From Casuarina equisetifolia (Eukaryota > Streptophyta > Magnoliopsida > Fagales > Casuarinaceae), in NCBI GenBank assembly GCA_028551475.1, contig CM052361.1:20969491-21033490 (forward strand): a DNA stretch of 64,000 nucleotides, written 5' to 3'. The notes beneath the pieces were generated by a model. That model was not told where the DNA came from. It did no database searches and saw only the letters and a list, made by a program, of their open reading frames with translations. Of this stretch, positions 11,281 through 22,446 are shown piece by piece (position 1 is the stretch's first letter; each line of letters opens with the position of its first letter). The translations under genes and the position numbers were made by a program.

Positions 11281-12575
11281 ATCACGAGGTGGAGGGTGGT
11301 TAAATTTCTATGATTTTCTTGTCAACAGACAATCAAACACCCCTTGGGAAGGATTAGAAACATGTGAAAAAAGAAACCTTGGTAAATTGCTTGTGTTGAA
11401 TGTATCTTGCCACTCGATTTTGCAGTGGATGTAATGCTTCCAACTACAATAAGAACACTATCATTAGCCTGAGTGACTGTTGTCTTTAAGTTTTAACCCT
11501 TTTCATCAGTGAACATCATTTATGTCTGTCTGGTACACGGTTTTCTACTCCGCGTGCCATTTCTTCATTACACTGTGCTCTGCATAGGGCAGAACATCAT
11601 CAATCACGATTTGCCATAGAAGCATCTGACTGGTCTTGGATAGTGGGACTGTCTCATCGAGGAATGCCATGACATGATGACAGGACATTGTCTTTCACTT
11701 TATGTCTTATCTAATCCTAATCCAGTTAAAAGTTGAAGGCCTTTCCGATTATGCCGGGAAATTTTCAAGTGGGTTCACTATTCATCCTAGCTTTTGGTCC
11801 CCACATGTTGAGAACAAAATAATTATCGACCACAACCGTCATTAAGGAGCCCCTTATCGAAAAACAATCCATCATGCACGCGTCCATGTCGGAAGTCACT
11901 TAAATCAGGTTGTAATGTAGTATATGAGAGATATTATAATAATCCTCCTCGAAAGTCTTACTCTACCCTAAACCAAATGATTAGTTAAGACTCTAAAAAG
12001 AAATTATTAAACAAATGGATAAAGCCATGTCCCGTGACCTCACAGAATTCCCCCTAAGCTGGGGAAGGAGCCAGTGGGAAAACTGAAGACAGCGTAAAGA
12101 TTCTATCAGAAATGCCTCCATATTCAGCTTTTGTTTTCTTTAGATGAGATTTTAATACTTATAACTGGAAAGTGTGGTGGAGAACAGAGGCAACGGTGGG
12201 AAAGCGTGGCTGTTCTGACAGCTAAACTCTAGAGAAATCACGTATATTACCAAACCACGTCCTAAGCGTCATCCATAGTTGTTTGTATTATTGTTTGAAT
12301 AAGATTCAAGACCACTGCTCATTTGTATAACGTTGTTTGGAGATACCATTTGTTCTTGGCATACTTTACTAATGTTCCTTTCTGTTTTGCATGTCGTTTC
12401 TTGGGATATGAGTGAGTAATCATCCTCTTCGTTTATGGGGTAACTTGATTTAGAATCAACCGTGTTGATTATCTTGTTCCTGTTCTTCTCCGTGTTCTTC
12501 TTCTTCTTCTTCTTCCTCGCCCACTCTCTCTCTCTCGATGAAGAAGAAGAAACCACGGCTGTCACAATTTTTCAA
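11281..12575. other. Intergenic: bS18m 3' region and CCR kinase promoter
   Basis: About 1.3 kb between two plus-strand genes. The first few hundred bases are probably the bS18m 3' UTR. The last 120 bases before the kinase ATG are pyrimidine-rich, with TTC and CT tracts (about 12495-12537), as in a plant 5' leader. No other gene is supported here. Confidence 0.6.
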
Positions 12576-14942
12576 ATGACAATTCCGCCTTCTTTCTTCA
12601 TCATCCTTATCACCTTTACATTACTCGCGTCTGGAACTGTCGTTAACAGCTTTGGCCCGTCCTCCACCATAGCCATCGCCCACTCCACCAACACAGTCTG
12701 CGGCATCGTTGCTGCTGAGCCAACACAGAGAGTCCAATGCTACCAAAACGGCCAAGTGATTGCAGTCCAACCTAATATCTCCTTCGAAGCCATCTCAGGT
12801 GGCGCCAGCTTCTTCTGCGGCCTCCGGTCCGGTGGTCTCATTATTCTTTGCTGGGATACTGGTCAATCAGCCTCTAGCTTCGTACCAAAACGTATATATT
12901 ACAATAACACCATCAAGCTGACTGATCTTACAGTTGGTAGCTCTCAAGTCTGTGCCAGAGAGGTCAACTCCGGCATCGTCAGGTGCTGGAGAGGAAGAAA
13001 TGCAGATGGGTCCAAGTTTTCACCACCAGGGGAAGCGTTGAGGTTTGGTGCACTGGCATCCGGAAGTGGGTTTTCATGTGGCATTTTGAGGAGCAATAGC
13101 AGTGTTTTATGTTGGGGTACCGATACTATCGGATCCCAGATTCAGAGACAGTTCGGAAATTTCTCAATGTCAAGCATAGTCGCCGGAAATTCTCATGTCT
13201 GTGGTTATACTACGAGTGGGGTATTGGTTTGTAAAGGGAACAATGGCTCTGGCCAACTGGATGTTCCCTCAAGTTCTGCGAACGATTATTCCGGCTTGGC
13301 CTTGGGTGCAAATTTTACTTGTGCAATGAGGGCAAGAAATGGATGGGTGGTATGTTGGGGAGGTGACTATGGATTTGAATTTGATAGCAATGTTTTTGAA
13401 AATATTTCCTGTGAGTCGATCGTTGCAGGTTTAGATTTTGTGTGCGGGTTGACATCGAGTAACTTATCGATGATCTGTGGAGGACCGGGGTGGTCCAGTA
13501 TGCCCGGCGAGCTTCAACTGGGAATCATTATTCCAGGTCCATGTGTTCATGCTTCATGTAACTCATGCGGTCTATATCCAAATTCTCAGGCTCTCTGTGA
13601 TGGGTCTGGGAATATATGCAAGACTTGCCAGATTGAGCTGCCACTTGCATTGCCATTGCCACCAACGGCACAGCCACCGATGTCAGAGACAGTCTCTCCA
13701 CGAACCAAACCCTGGAACAAACTTTCGCTGGCGTTTGTGATTGTTGGATCCATCGGCTGTTTTGCAGGTATTTGCTGCATTGTCTTCTGCTTACGGGCTC
13801 GGCTGCGCGAGAACGTTAGTTCGGTGCAACCGGCAACTGCGGTGGCCAACGCGGATACTGGCGCTGTGTCTCACGTAGTTTCTAGTGTCCCTACGCCAAG
13901 GTCCTGGACATTGAGGAGGCAGAGAAGTGGATCCTCAACATCATCCAAGTACCCGGACAGGGCTCACATATTTTCTTTCTCAGATCTTTCCGCAGCCACC
14001 AACAACTTCTCAGTGGAATGCAAGATTGGTGCTGGGAGCTTCGGCTGTGTTTACAAAGGCAAGCTGATGGATGGCCGCGAAGTGGCCATCAAACGCGGAG
14101 AAACTTCTGTCAAAACAAAGAAATTCCAGGAAAAAGAAAGCGCCTTTGATTCTGAATTGGTGCTGTCCTCTCGCCTACACCACAAGCATTTAGTTGGGCT
14201 AGTCGGATTCTGTGTAGACAAGGACGAGATGCTTTTGGTTTACGAGTACATGAGCAATGGTTCCCTCCATGATCATCTGCATAGCAGGAACAATGTGGAA
14301 AAAAGTAGCAGCGTTTTGAATTCTTGGAAAATGAGGATCAAAGTCGCATTAGATGCAGCCAGAGGGATCGAGTATCTGCACAGTTACGCAGTGCCACCCA
14401 TAATTCACAGGGACATTAAGTCCTCAAATATACTTTTAGATGCAAATTGGACTGCAAGAGTGTCCGACTTCGGGTTATCACTGATACTAGGGCCAGAATC
14501 TGAAAGCGAGTCTGTGTCAACAAAGGCTGCTGGGACAGTCGGCTATATAGATCCGGAGTACTATGTCCTGAACGTTTTGACAGTGAAAAGTGACGTCTAC
14601 GGGCTAGGAGTCGTCTTGTTAGAGCTTTTGACAGGGAAGAGAGCTGTGTTCAGAAATGGAGGGGATGGAGCGGGACCTGTGGGCGTGGCGGAGTATGTAA
14701 GGCCGCGGATATTGGCGGGGGAGCTAGAAGCAGTGTTGGATCAAAGGGTTGGGCTGCCCGAAATGAACGAAGCGGAGGCAATTCAGCTGCTGGCTTACAC
14801 TTCAATGCGTTGCGTGAAGTTGGAGGGAAAGGAGAGGCCTAGCATGAACGACATTGTTGCGAATTTGGAGAGGGCACTGGCTCTTTGTGAGGAGAACCCC
14901 GGTAGCGTCTCTCCTGCTACATTGGCCATCCGTTCACCCTGA
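12576..14942 (+). CDS. CCR4: CRINKLY4-related receptor-like serine/threonine kinase (CCR3/CCR4 type)
   Basis: Single-exon gene, 788 residues. Residues 1-25 form a signal peptide. Residues about 30-320 hold the CRINKLY4-type RCC1-like beta-propeller repeats, recognisable by recurring FxCG/VCG and VxCWG motifs. A Cys-rich segment follows at about 323-351 (CVHASCNSCG). The transmembrane helix is about 384-406, then a Ser/Arg-rich juxtamembrane region. The kinase domain is about 479-770: glycine loop GAGSFG at 485-490, Lys506 in VAIK, HRD at 611-613, DFG at 631-633, and GTVGYIDPEYY in the activation segment. All catalytic residues are present. Family knowledge: CRINKLY4-related kinases act at the plasma membrane in cell signalling; the ligand of CCR3/4 is not known to me. 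An in-frame ATG at 12462 would add 38 residues; the 12576 start gives a clean signal peptide. CCR3 versus CCR4 is not settled. Confidence 0.92.
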   Translation: MTIPPSFFIILITFTLLASGTVVNSFGPSSTIAIAHSTNTVCGIVAAEPTQRVQCYQNGQVIAVQPNISFEAISGGASFFCGLRSGGLIILCWDTGQSASSFVPKRIYYNNTIKLTDLTVGSSQVCAREVNSGIVRCWRGRNADGSKFSPPGEALRFGALASGSGFSCGILRSNSSVLCWGTDTIGSQIQRQFGNFSMSSIVAGNSHVCGYTTSGVLVCKGNNGSGQLDVPSSSANDYSGLALGANFTCAMRARNGWVVCWGGDYGFEFDSNVFENISCESIVAGLDFVCGLTSSNLSMICGGPGWSSMPGELQLGIIIPGPCVHASCNSCGLYPNSQALCDGSGNICKTCQIELPLALPLPPTAQPPMSETVSPRTKPWNKLSLAFVIVGSIGCFAGICCIVFCLRARLRENVSSVQPATAVANADTGAVSHVVSSVPTPRSWTLRRQRSGSSTSSKYPDRAHIFSFSDLSAATNNFSVECKIGAGSFGCVYKGKLMDGREVAIKRGETSVKTKKFQEKESAFDSELVLSSRLHHKHLVGLVGFCVDKDEMLLVYEYMSNGSLHDHLHSRNNVEKSSSVLNSWKMRIKVALDAARGIEYLHSYAVPPIIHRDIKSSNILLDANWTARVSDFGLSLILGPESESESVSTKAAGTVGYIDPEYYVLNVLTVKSDVYGLGVVLLELLTGKRAVFRNGGDGAGPVGVAEYVRPRILAGELEAVLDQRVGLPEMNEAEAIQLLAYTSMRCVKLEGKERPSMNDIVANLERALALCEENPGSVSPATLAIRSP

Positions 14943-17264
14943 AATTCCTGACCCAAAGAAGAAGCAGTGGAAACCCCACCTTTCTTTTATTTTTTTCCAC
15001 TTAATTCTTTCATGTCCAATACTGTTTAACCAATTTTTCCATCTGCGTTGTACCCAGATTTTCTTGAAATTTTAAGAGTTTTAGCAAGTAGTTTAGAAAT
15101 AATTGAAACTGGCTCATATTCAATTTAGATATACTCGTTGATTCAGCGTTTAAAGGCCTTCTCCTTCTTCTTCTTCTTCTTCACCTGGAAAAATCACTGT
15201 TAGAGACAGGGATTGTCTTGTTTGACGTGCTGTTGTGCCATAAAAACCAATGTTAGAGATTCCAAGCAATCTCAGCCTGCCCAGATTAGATCTGCCGGAT
15301 TTTTGTAGGTTACGACACTGAATGGTGATCAAGATCTGGCCTAGGTTTGCCCACCGTCGTGGAGATCATGATTTTGAAAACAAAGCTTTCAGCCAAAATA
15401 CAAATCTGATTGACAGTGGGCTCGTGAGTGTCAAGTTGACGATCCTCAAATGTGGGGGCCTGGTTTGGTATGTGGTCGATAGATTACAGGCTGTACGATT
15501 AGCTGTGGATTTCGTCGACGACCAAATGAACGAGGTATTTAAAATTGCTCTTCAGTTGTTGTCAATAAAGTATGGAGAGCGACATGTGATTCAACAGTAA
15601 ACTACGTGACAAAGAAACTCGAAGCCAGTATATTATATTGGCTCGAAATTTGCTCTTAGGTCTCTTGTATCTAGTCACAGAGTTAGGGAAGTTTTTATAT
15701 AAACATAGTCATGATTGGCTGATAATAGATAGTAGGAAAAATTCTAGGTTTGCACTTCTAGATAGATATTTGGTATTGAAAGGTTTAAAAACCTAATTCA
15801 AAAACAAGCTTAATAATTGGATGTATGCATTTTTTTTTATTTTAGTTTTACTATAAGGTATTATGTTTTGGCTTAGGATTTTGTCTTGCATACACATTTT
15901 TTAATGCTAAATGACATTGGGCTCAAGGTTGTGTGTGGGATGAAGTAAATTCAGTTTTGACTTTAATATTATATTAAAAAGTCTAAAAATTAATCTAAAA
16001 ATTAGCTTAATAATTAAAGGATATTTTTTTTAATTTAAGCTTTATTACAAAAAATTATACCTCTAGTGTGAGACTTTTATCTTGCATGCATTTGAAATAT
16101 TAAATTTATGTATTTGAAGTATAAATTAGTTGTTCAAAATAGTCTTTCTCATTCATATATTATGTATGCATGTGACATAATTGATTGTACATACCAAAGT
16201 TATATTAGTTCATATCTTTATAATTAAGAAAAGATCTACAAAAAAAGTCGTTTACATCTAGGAAGAATGGGTTGCACATCTTGTGAAAGGGATTATCATT
16301 CTTTGCAAGTAAGGATGGTAGTCTCTTTCCATTAAAGGACTATTGCTCTTGAAAGATCAAGAACTGTGAAGAGTGATGATCATTATTTTCTAGACATTTC
16401 TAATTTCATTTATTTAATGAATAAGTATCTTATTAATGATTTAATTTTTAAATTGAGGTGGTACTCATGTAGATATTGACTAGTGTGATGTGGAAATAAT
16501 TCTTTTTTTACTATATAATTTAGAATATTTTTCTTGAACCATTAACTTGACTCGATGATTTATAAAGGATATCCCAAGGCTTTGTATGACACAAATGCAC
16601 ACTCAAGGTCTCCAATTAATAATTTTCCTTGATAGATTGAAATTAGTATAATGCTAGAACTTGAGAAGAATATAATTAGGGGCCATATTTAGCTTAGAAT
16701 GACAGATTTTAATGTGACCTGCAGGGTGGTCCTAAAGCAAACTTATAAATCCGATGCTGGAATCACAGTCCTAAAATTTCTAGCACTCCTTTTTTCTTTT
16801 GAAAATTTTGAACTGAAGAGCATGTCAAGTGTTACCATCTATGGGAAATGGAATCAAATTAAGTGTAGTTTAAATTTGTTTTTCTAGTTGATGAAAGGCA
16901 AATCTTTGAAACAACTGAAGTTTGGTGGTGAAACCAGACTAGATAAACACTTTGGTTGTATCACCAAATTGTGCCTTGAAATAGCAATATCTACCTTCAC
17001 ATAGGTAAACAAATTTACATAGCTTTCAATGTCTTCATTGGAATTGAACTAAAAATAGGAAGTCTTAGTGTTACCATTATTGTAGTGCCCAATAATTCAA
17101 CTCAATATATCAAATATATATCTTGAACCTTCCTTTTCACTGTAACTTCCTATTTTCTGTCACATTTTATATTTGTCTTTTATAGCGTTAATTACGAAAA
17201 GTAAAACCATGCAACTTTCTCCACTTCCATTGCAATTGAATCCAAGCTTACATCCACAGTGAAA
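14943..17264. other. Convergent intergenic region, AT-rich
   Basis: The interval lies between the 3' ends of the CCR kinase and the first PLC gene. It contains a (TTC)n tract at about 15163-15182 and a pair of imperfect direct repeats (15768-15900 and 15967-16095). The copies share a GCTTAATAATT core, a poly-T run and TTTATCTTGCAT. ORFs here (for example 15322-15600) have no recognisable domain and no splice context. I see no supported gene. Confidence 0.6.
15768..16095. repeat. Pair of imperfect direct repeats, about 130 bp each
   Basis: The two segments are offset by about 200 bp (15768-15900 and 15967-16095). Shared landmarks in order are TTAAAAA.CT.A, AGCTTAATAATT, a T-rich run with TTTTA, GCTT.A.TA.AA.AATTAT and TTTTGTCTTGCAT or its variant. 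They may be terminal repeats of a small non-autonomous retroelement, but I found no primer-binding site between them. Confidence 0.55.
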
Positions 17265-20200
17265 TCAGTATGTAACAGTATCATTGGCAGAGCTATTGAC
17301 AAATTCAAATCGCATAAGAAGCCTTACGGCTTTGAACCTGTCTCCCTTTCTATTGTGCAAAGCAACTGCTCGGATACCACTTCTCAACTCTGATACAGGA
17401 AGACATGTCTGGCCTCCAAAGTCGTTTCTCCCTGATGTGTCATACTCGGGAGCTTCAATCCGGAGAATAGCTAACTCCGGAACCCTCAGCGGGAATTCAA
17501 ATTCTTGATTCCATGTAGGTGTCCATTCATCCTCAATTACTTCCGTTCTCTTCATAACTTGATCTTTTGGGATTCCAGCAATTCCAACCTGTGAACTGTT
17601 AGCTTAGTTACCAAGTACTTGCATTTAACATCGAGACAGACAGATAGTGATGCATATGTTATGAGCTTGTAAGGCCTGTAACAGGTTTGGGCTTATGAGG
17701 CTCAAGTTGGAAATAATATTCAAATGAATTATGTTGAGACTAACTTTCATACCTGAGTCTTTTAGCAAAATAGTTGAGACATGTAACAGAACACTAGTTA
17801 AGGGAAGAAGCCTTTATGATAGATAAAGCATTCTTAGAATATGTTTAGAGAAAGAGAACTCCAGATCATCTTACTTTGACAAAAAAGTCGGGTGGAGAAT
17901 ATAGATCAAAGTCTGTTCGCTTGAAATCATTATGCCACCCTTCCCCAAGATAGACTTTTACCTGCTTATGGTAATCCAAATGAGCAAAGGTGATGAAGGA
18001 ATAAGAAGAGATGGAAGTAGGAAACAACTTCGGTTGCAGATACTGCCTACAAACTCATACCTTCAAGATTGTCTTTACTGGTGGCGGCTCTAAAGGATCA
18101 AAAACCTCATCAGTTGGACTTCTGTACAACAAAAGGTCGGGTTTTTTCACGTAGCCACAGCCACCATTTGCTCTAAACATTCCTTGCATAATCCAGAGGA
18201 ACTTCCCATGTCCCTGTCAAGAAAAAGCAAGGAAAAAGACCAAGAGTAATTCCACTTCCCACAGTTTCTGTCAGTTAACTTTAGTGGGAACATTTACCAA
18301 TTGAATGGGTGGATCTTAAATCTGTTAAGCCATCGAGTATAGCACGAAAGCATAGAACTTTCCTAGGATAATCGTTTCATGATATCATTCTTCTAGGCAA
18401 TTGTTGCAGCTTCAAGGCACAGATTTACTTATCTATTTGTCCATCTAGTTCCCAAACTAAGATGGTGTTTCACCTACCGTTTTCTTCTTCTCTTTCAAAG
18501 GCTTATTTTTCAAATTATTAAAAACACCCTTTGGTTATGCTTTTGTAGAACTAGAATACTAAATATGACTTCATTGCATCGTAGAGATGAGTTTGTTTTG
18601 ATCCAGGACACGCTTATTATCTTACAGGAAGTGATTCGGTAGCACACTTTTGAGCATTTTACTATTACTTTCAATTATCATTTTTTTGCGCATCAACATT
18701 TAAGGTGATTCATGATAAATTTGGATGTAGGAACATCCCAAATAAAAGCTTTACAAATGCAGAGACAAAGCAGATACATACACCCGCAACCAAGCTTGTA
18801 TCCAATCAAAGTAAGAATGTCTTAGTTCCATCCGACGAAAAGGTCCAAACATAATCCTAAATATTTCGATTCTAACATATCAGAGTTGTTTGCATATGTT
18901 TGACAAGTAAGAATGCAAAGCAATTTAAAACCATAAATAGGGATTATGTCCCAGGAAGTCTTACCTGCATGTTAAGTGCTACCATTTGAGCTCCATGCAT
19001 CCATCCGAGCATGGGATTGTAATTAGATGAATCCAAGCGCGTGCCTTTTGGGTACACCCTGAGCAGGTTCGTTTGGGTAAACCTACAGCAGGAATCGTCA
19101 AATTTGGTCATATGGTCAACATGGTATAAAGTACTAATGTTATGTACAAATGGATCATAAGATCATTAAGCACACCGTTTTCTTTGGAAGATTCAGTGAA
19201 GTTAAAGAAGGGACAGGTGCCTGATGGACATAAACACGCTCATAGAAGAGAGATAGAGAAAGAAGAGCTTGTCTCAACAGCTCCTTGGAGAACAAATTAC
19301 TTACCTAACAATATCAGTTCCATTATTGGTTACAGCATCTACGAGCTCTTGTTCACTCAAGCTAATACGTCTGACTTTATTGGGATCAATCAGCCAGATA
19401 TTTGATACATGGTTCGGCTTTCCAGCAGGAATGGCAATTAAACTCCTATATGAGGGAGTAGGATTTTTCTCGTCTGCAATCTCATCATCCAGCTCAGCCT
19501 ACAGCCAATTGGATCCAGGCAAGTTAGATAGTTAAGTCTTCTAGCACTTAAACATAGCCGATAATATAGTTTCCTTCGTTTTCACCTTATCAATTTCATC
19601 CTCTTCTAAATCTTTATGCGTTTCTGAACCATCTTTTCCTGAGTTTCTCCCAGCTTCTAGGTACTCCTTTGGTGGTTTAGTAGAAATCAAAATCTTTTTC
19701 TTCAATGATTCTGGGGAAGGGAATCCCTTTCTGTGTTCCGTTCTAGGGCGATGAAGCATGTCTCCAAATACTTGACTGACCATCTATAAGAAAATTCATG
19801 AGAAGTCTTGAAGGCAATTTCGTTATAAGGAAGATTCAAATCAAAAGAGAAGTTATTTTACTCACCTTGGCCACTTTAGCTCGAAGTTGTGTATTTAGGT
19901 GGTCTTCAAAAGTAATCACAACAGGATATTCAGAAGACACAAATGCATTGTTCTTAATAGCTTTCAAACATTTGAAAAGTTCCACTGGTTTAGTCAGAGA
20001 CCTACAGCAACAAAGAAAAGCAACCAATTGAAGAATGCACCAATTGGAATAGTAATCCCTATAATAAGGTAAAATATTCCGAGAGAAATATTGAACACAG
20101 CTGAGGATAAACTACTAAATCTTAGGCATGATTTCATTCTCATCAGAGACCAATCATGAAGTGGTCTTATTATTTCTGTATTTGATCTTTGCCATCGATT

Positions 20201-21130
20201 GGTAAAAGATAGAACACGCCTGGCCATTGCGAGAGTTGCATCATTCGAATAAAAACCAAGTTTCCTGCTGAGTATTACTGATAGCCATAGCACGTAAAAA
20301 GATGCATGGATTTTGGGGCCCAATTGCAAATAACTTCATACCTTCCATGACGAACCTCAACGTCGTCCCCGGAGTCAGGCCATAAATCCAATTCAATAAC
20401 TCGTACTCCTCTTCTTAGTGCGTCTATAATAGGCTTTTCGCTGCTGTCACTGCTGAGTTGATTACCAGTTAAGTAGGAGTTATGGCCTGTGAACATGAAA
20501 TAATGAGCGAGTGGAGCATTCATGTCATGGTGCACCTGCATTCAAAGACCTTCGTAGATAAGTTTATCGAAGGAAATCGCTTCATTTTTGCTTTCCAAGA
20601 AACTCCTGCAAAATAGCGATCTAACTTGCCAATTCTTCTCTGTTTTCCCTAAACCATTCTAAGATACAATACTAAGAAAAGATGAAAGTAATTTACATGC
20701 AATACGTCAACAAAAAGAGAAGGCAATATACACGGATGTGCATAGAGCTACGCAGAAGTTTGTGCTATATGAAAATCTTAGGTAGTCTGCTTGTAAAACT
20801 GAAGATGCAAATATGAGCCGGTAAGTTTACCACAGAAGGACGGAGAGGGGAATTGTTATCGCTCATAAGATATCGGAAGAAATGATCGATACGGAGGCCC
20901 CTCCGCGGGAGATGCATGGCAATGTTGAAGATGGCCTGGGAGGAGTCCTTGGTGGCTTCACGTTCTCCTTGAACTTCAACTAGGAATCGGTGCAGTTGAT
21001 CAACGCTCATGCTGCCGTTCTCCGAGTATTCTTCAAATAGTTGCTTGACATCTTCCGGAGGTTCAGGCTTTACTTTGATCTTGAACATCCTATGGAAACA
21101 GAAACAGAACTTGAAATTCTGCTTACTCAT
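17265..21130 (-). CDS. Phosphoinositide-specific phospholipase C, downstream tandem copy (PLC-A)
   Basis: Nine exons on the complement: 20831-21130, 20342-20535, 19866-20001, 19586-19783, 19305-19498, 18965-19082, 18061-18213, 17875-17961, 17265-17588; 567 residues. The reaction is hydrolysis of phosphatidylinositol phosphates to diacylglycerol and inositol phosphates at membranes, Ca2+-dependent. Exon 1 encodes the short plant EF-hand-like region. The X domain starts at about residue 101, with [13 protein letters not shown] (His118) and VRHG (His163) as catalytic histidines and ELDLWP. The Y domain follows the acidic linker ([10 protein letters not shown], then [16 protein letters not shown] and [10 protein letters not shown]). 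The C2 domain ends the protein ([36 protein letters not shown]). Length fits plant PI-PLCs. Compared with PLC-B, the linker is shorter and the segment after AGKP is diverged ([11 protein letters not shown]). It has a C-terminal extension beyond MRFEFV. The start is the ATG of [12 protein letters not shown]. Confidence 0.94.
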
Positions 21131-22446
21131 TTCTTACCGCACGGAAGAATTGAAATTCTGGTTGCCTATCAGTCCTTTGAGCTTATGTTATATACTGCGA
21201 GAGTGAAGCTTGCCATTGATATTACTCCTCATGCTACAGAAGTGAAAAAGCGAGTAACCGGCGGACTTCCATTCTCAAGAATGCGTCCGGGCAAAGAGAG
21301 AATCTGTGCTCAGGCATGCCGTACAAGAAAGTGACTAGTCCCCAATCTACCTTTTTGTTAGTGAACGGAGATGCGTGCTTTAACAATCTTATACTATCTG
21401 ATTAGCACACTACTCTTTCCACATCTTTCTTATACATTATTTGCTGATAAAACGAAGACGTTTTCGTTTCTATCTGAAAATTTTCCATTCTTTTTTTCTT
21501 CCTTCTGTATTCTTCAGCTTTTTCAACCATATCATTTCGTTGGATTAACGCCGATGAGAGATATATGAGGAGCTGTATGAATAACGCTAGTAATCTTCTC
21601 TCTGTTTCTCTGGGCACAAAGCAAGAGATTGCTTGTCTAAGGTCTGAGCTGTAAAGGAAGCAGCGAACAAGAAGGGGAATGGCGGGCGGGGGCAGTAAAT
21701 CCACACAAATCATGATATTCTATTCGTCACCTAGAATGCGTTCAAGACTTATTCTATGCCCAAATGCGAAAAGTAAGTTTCACGTAAAGAACAAAAAAAA
21801 CTCCCACCACAACCCCACGTACATAAGCCCCCCCAGCTTTCTTTCCCTTTCACCATGAAGCAGACAACTCAAAAGCTGACATGTTTCTTTGTTTCTTTGT
21901 TTTCTTTGATTCTTAGTACTTAGTTTTGTTTTATGTCTAACCACAGAAAGCATCCTTTTCTGCTTCTCGTGATCATCTCTAATGTTTAACAACTCAGAAT
22001 TTTGGCACTACAGCAAAGATACTGGTGGACGCATCTATCTATATAGTCACTTTTACAAACAGGTAAACTAGAGATGGTAAGGGTTAAAAACCTGTCTATT
22101 GGTCTTCAGAGTGCTAATATTATGATAATATGATATTCTATTGGTAGTGAAATTGATCTTTGCGGCCTTATCTTTTTGTAGAAATGTTTAAGGAGGGTGA
22201 AAGGGGTGGTAATCCTCTTAAAAATTAATAAGCCACGATTTGGTCCATTTGATCTTTAAATTTACAAGCTCCTGTATTTGATTATGCCAAAGTGCAGAAC
22301 AATTCACACTTTCTTTGAAGAAGACAAACTCAAGGGAACATTTGAGTTCAAAAAATCACTTACAACAGTTGAGAGTAAAGGACCAACAGAGAATAAATAA
22401 ATACACAAGTGAAGGAAAATAATTACACAAGTGGGAAACTATTTGT
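21131..22446. other. Intergenic between the two PLC genes
   Basis: About 1.3 kb holding the promoter of PLC-A (starting at 21131 on the minus strand) and the 3' flank of PLC-B. ORFs in this span have no recognisable domain. No additional gene is supported. Confidence 0.6.
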
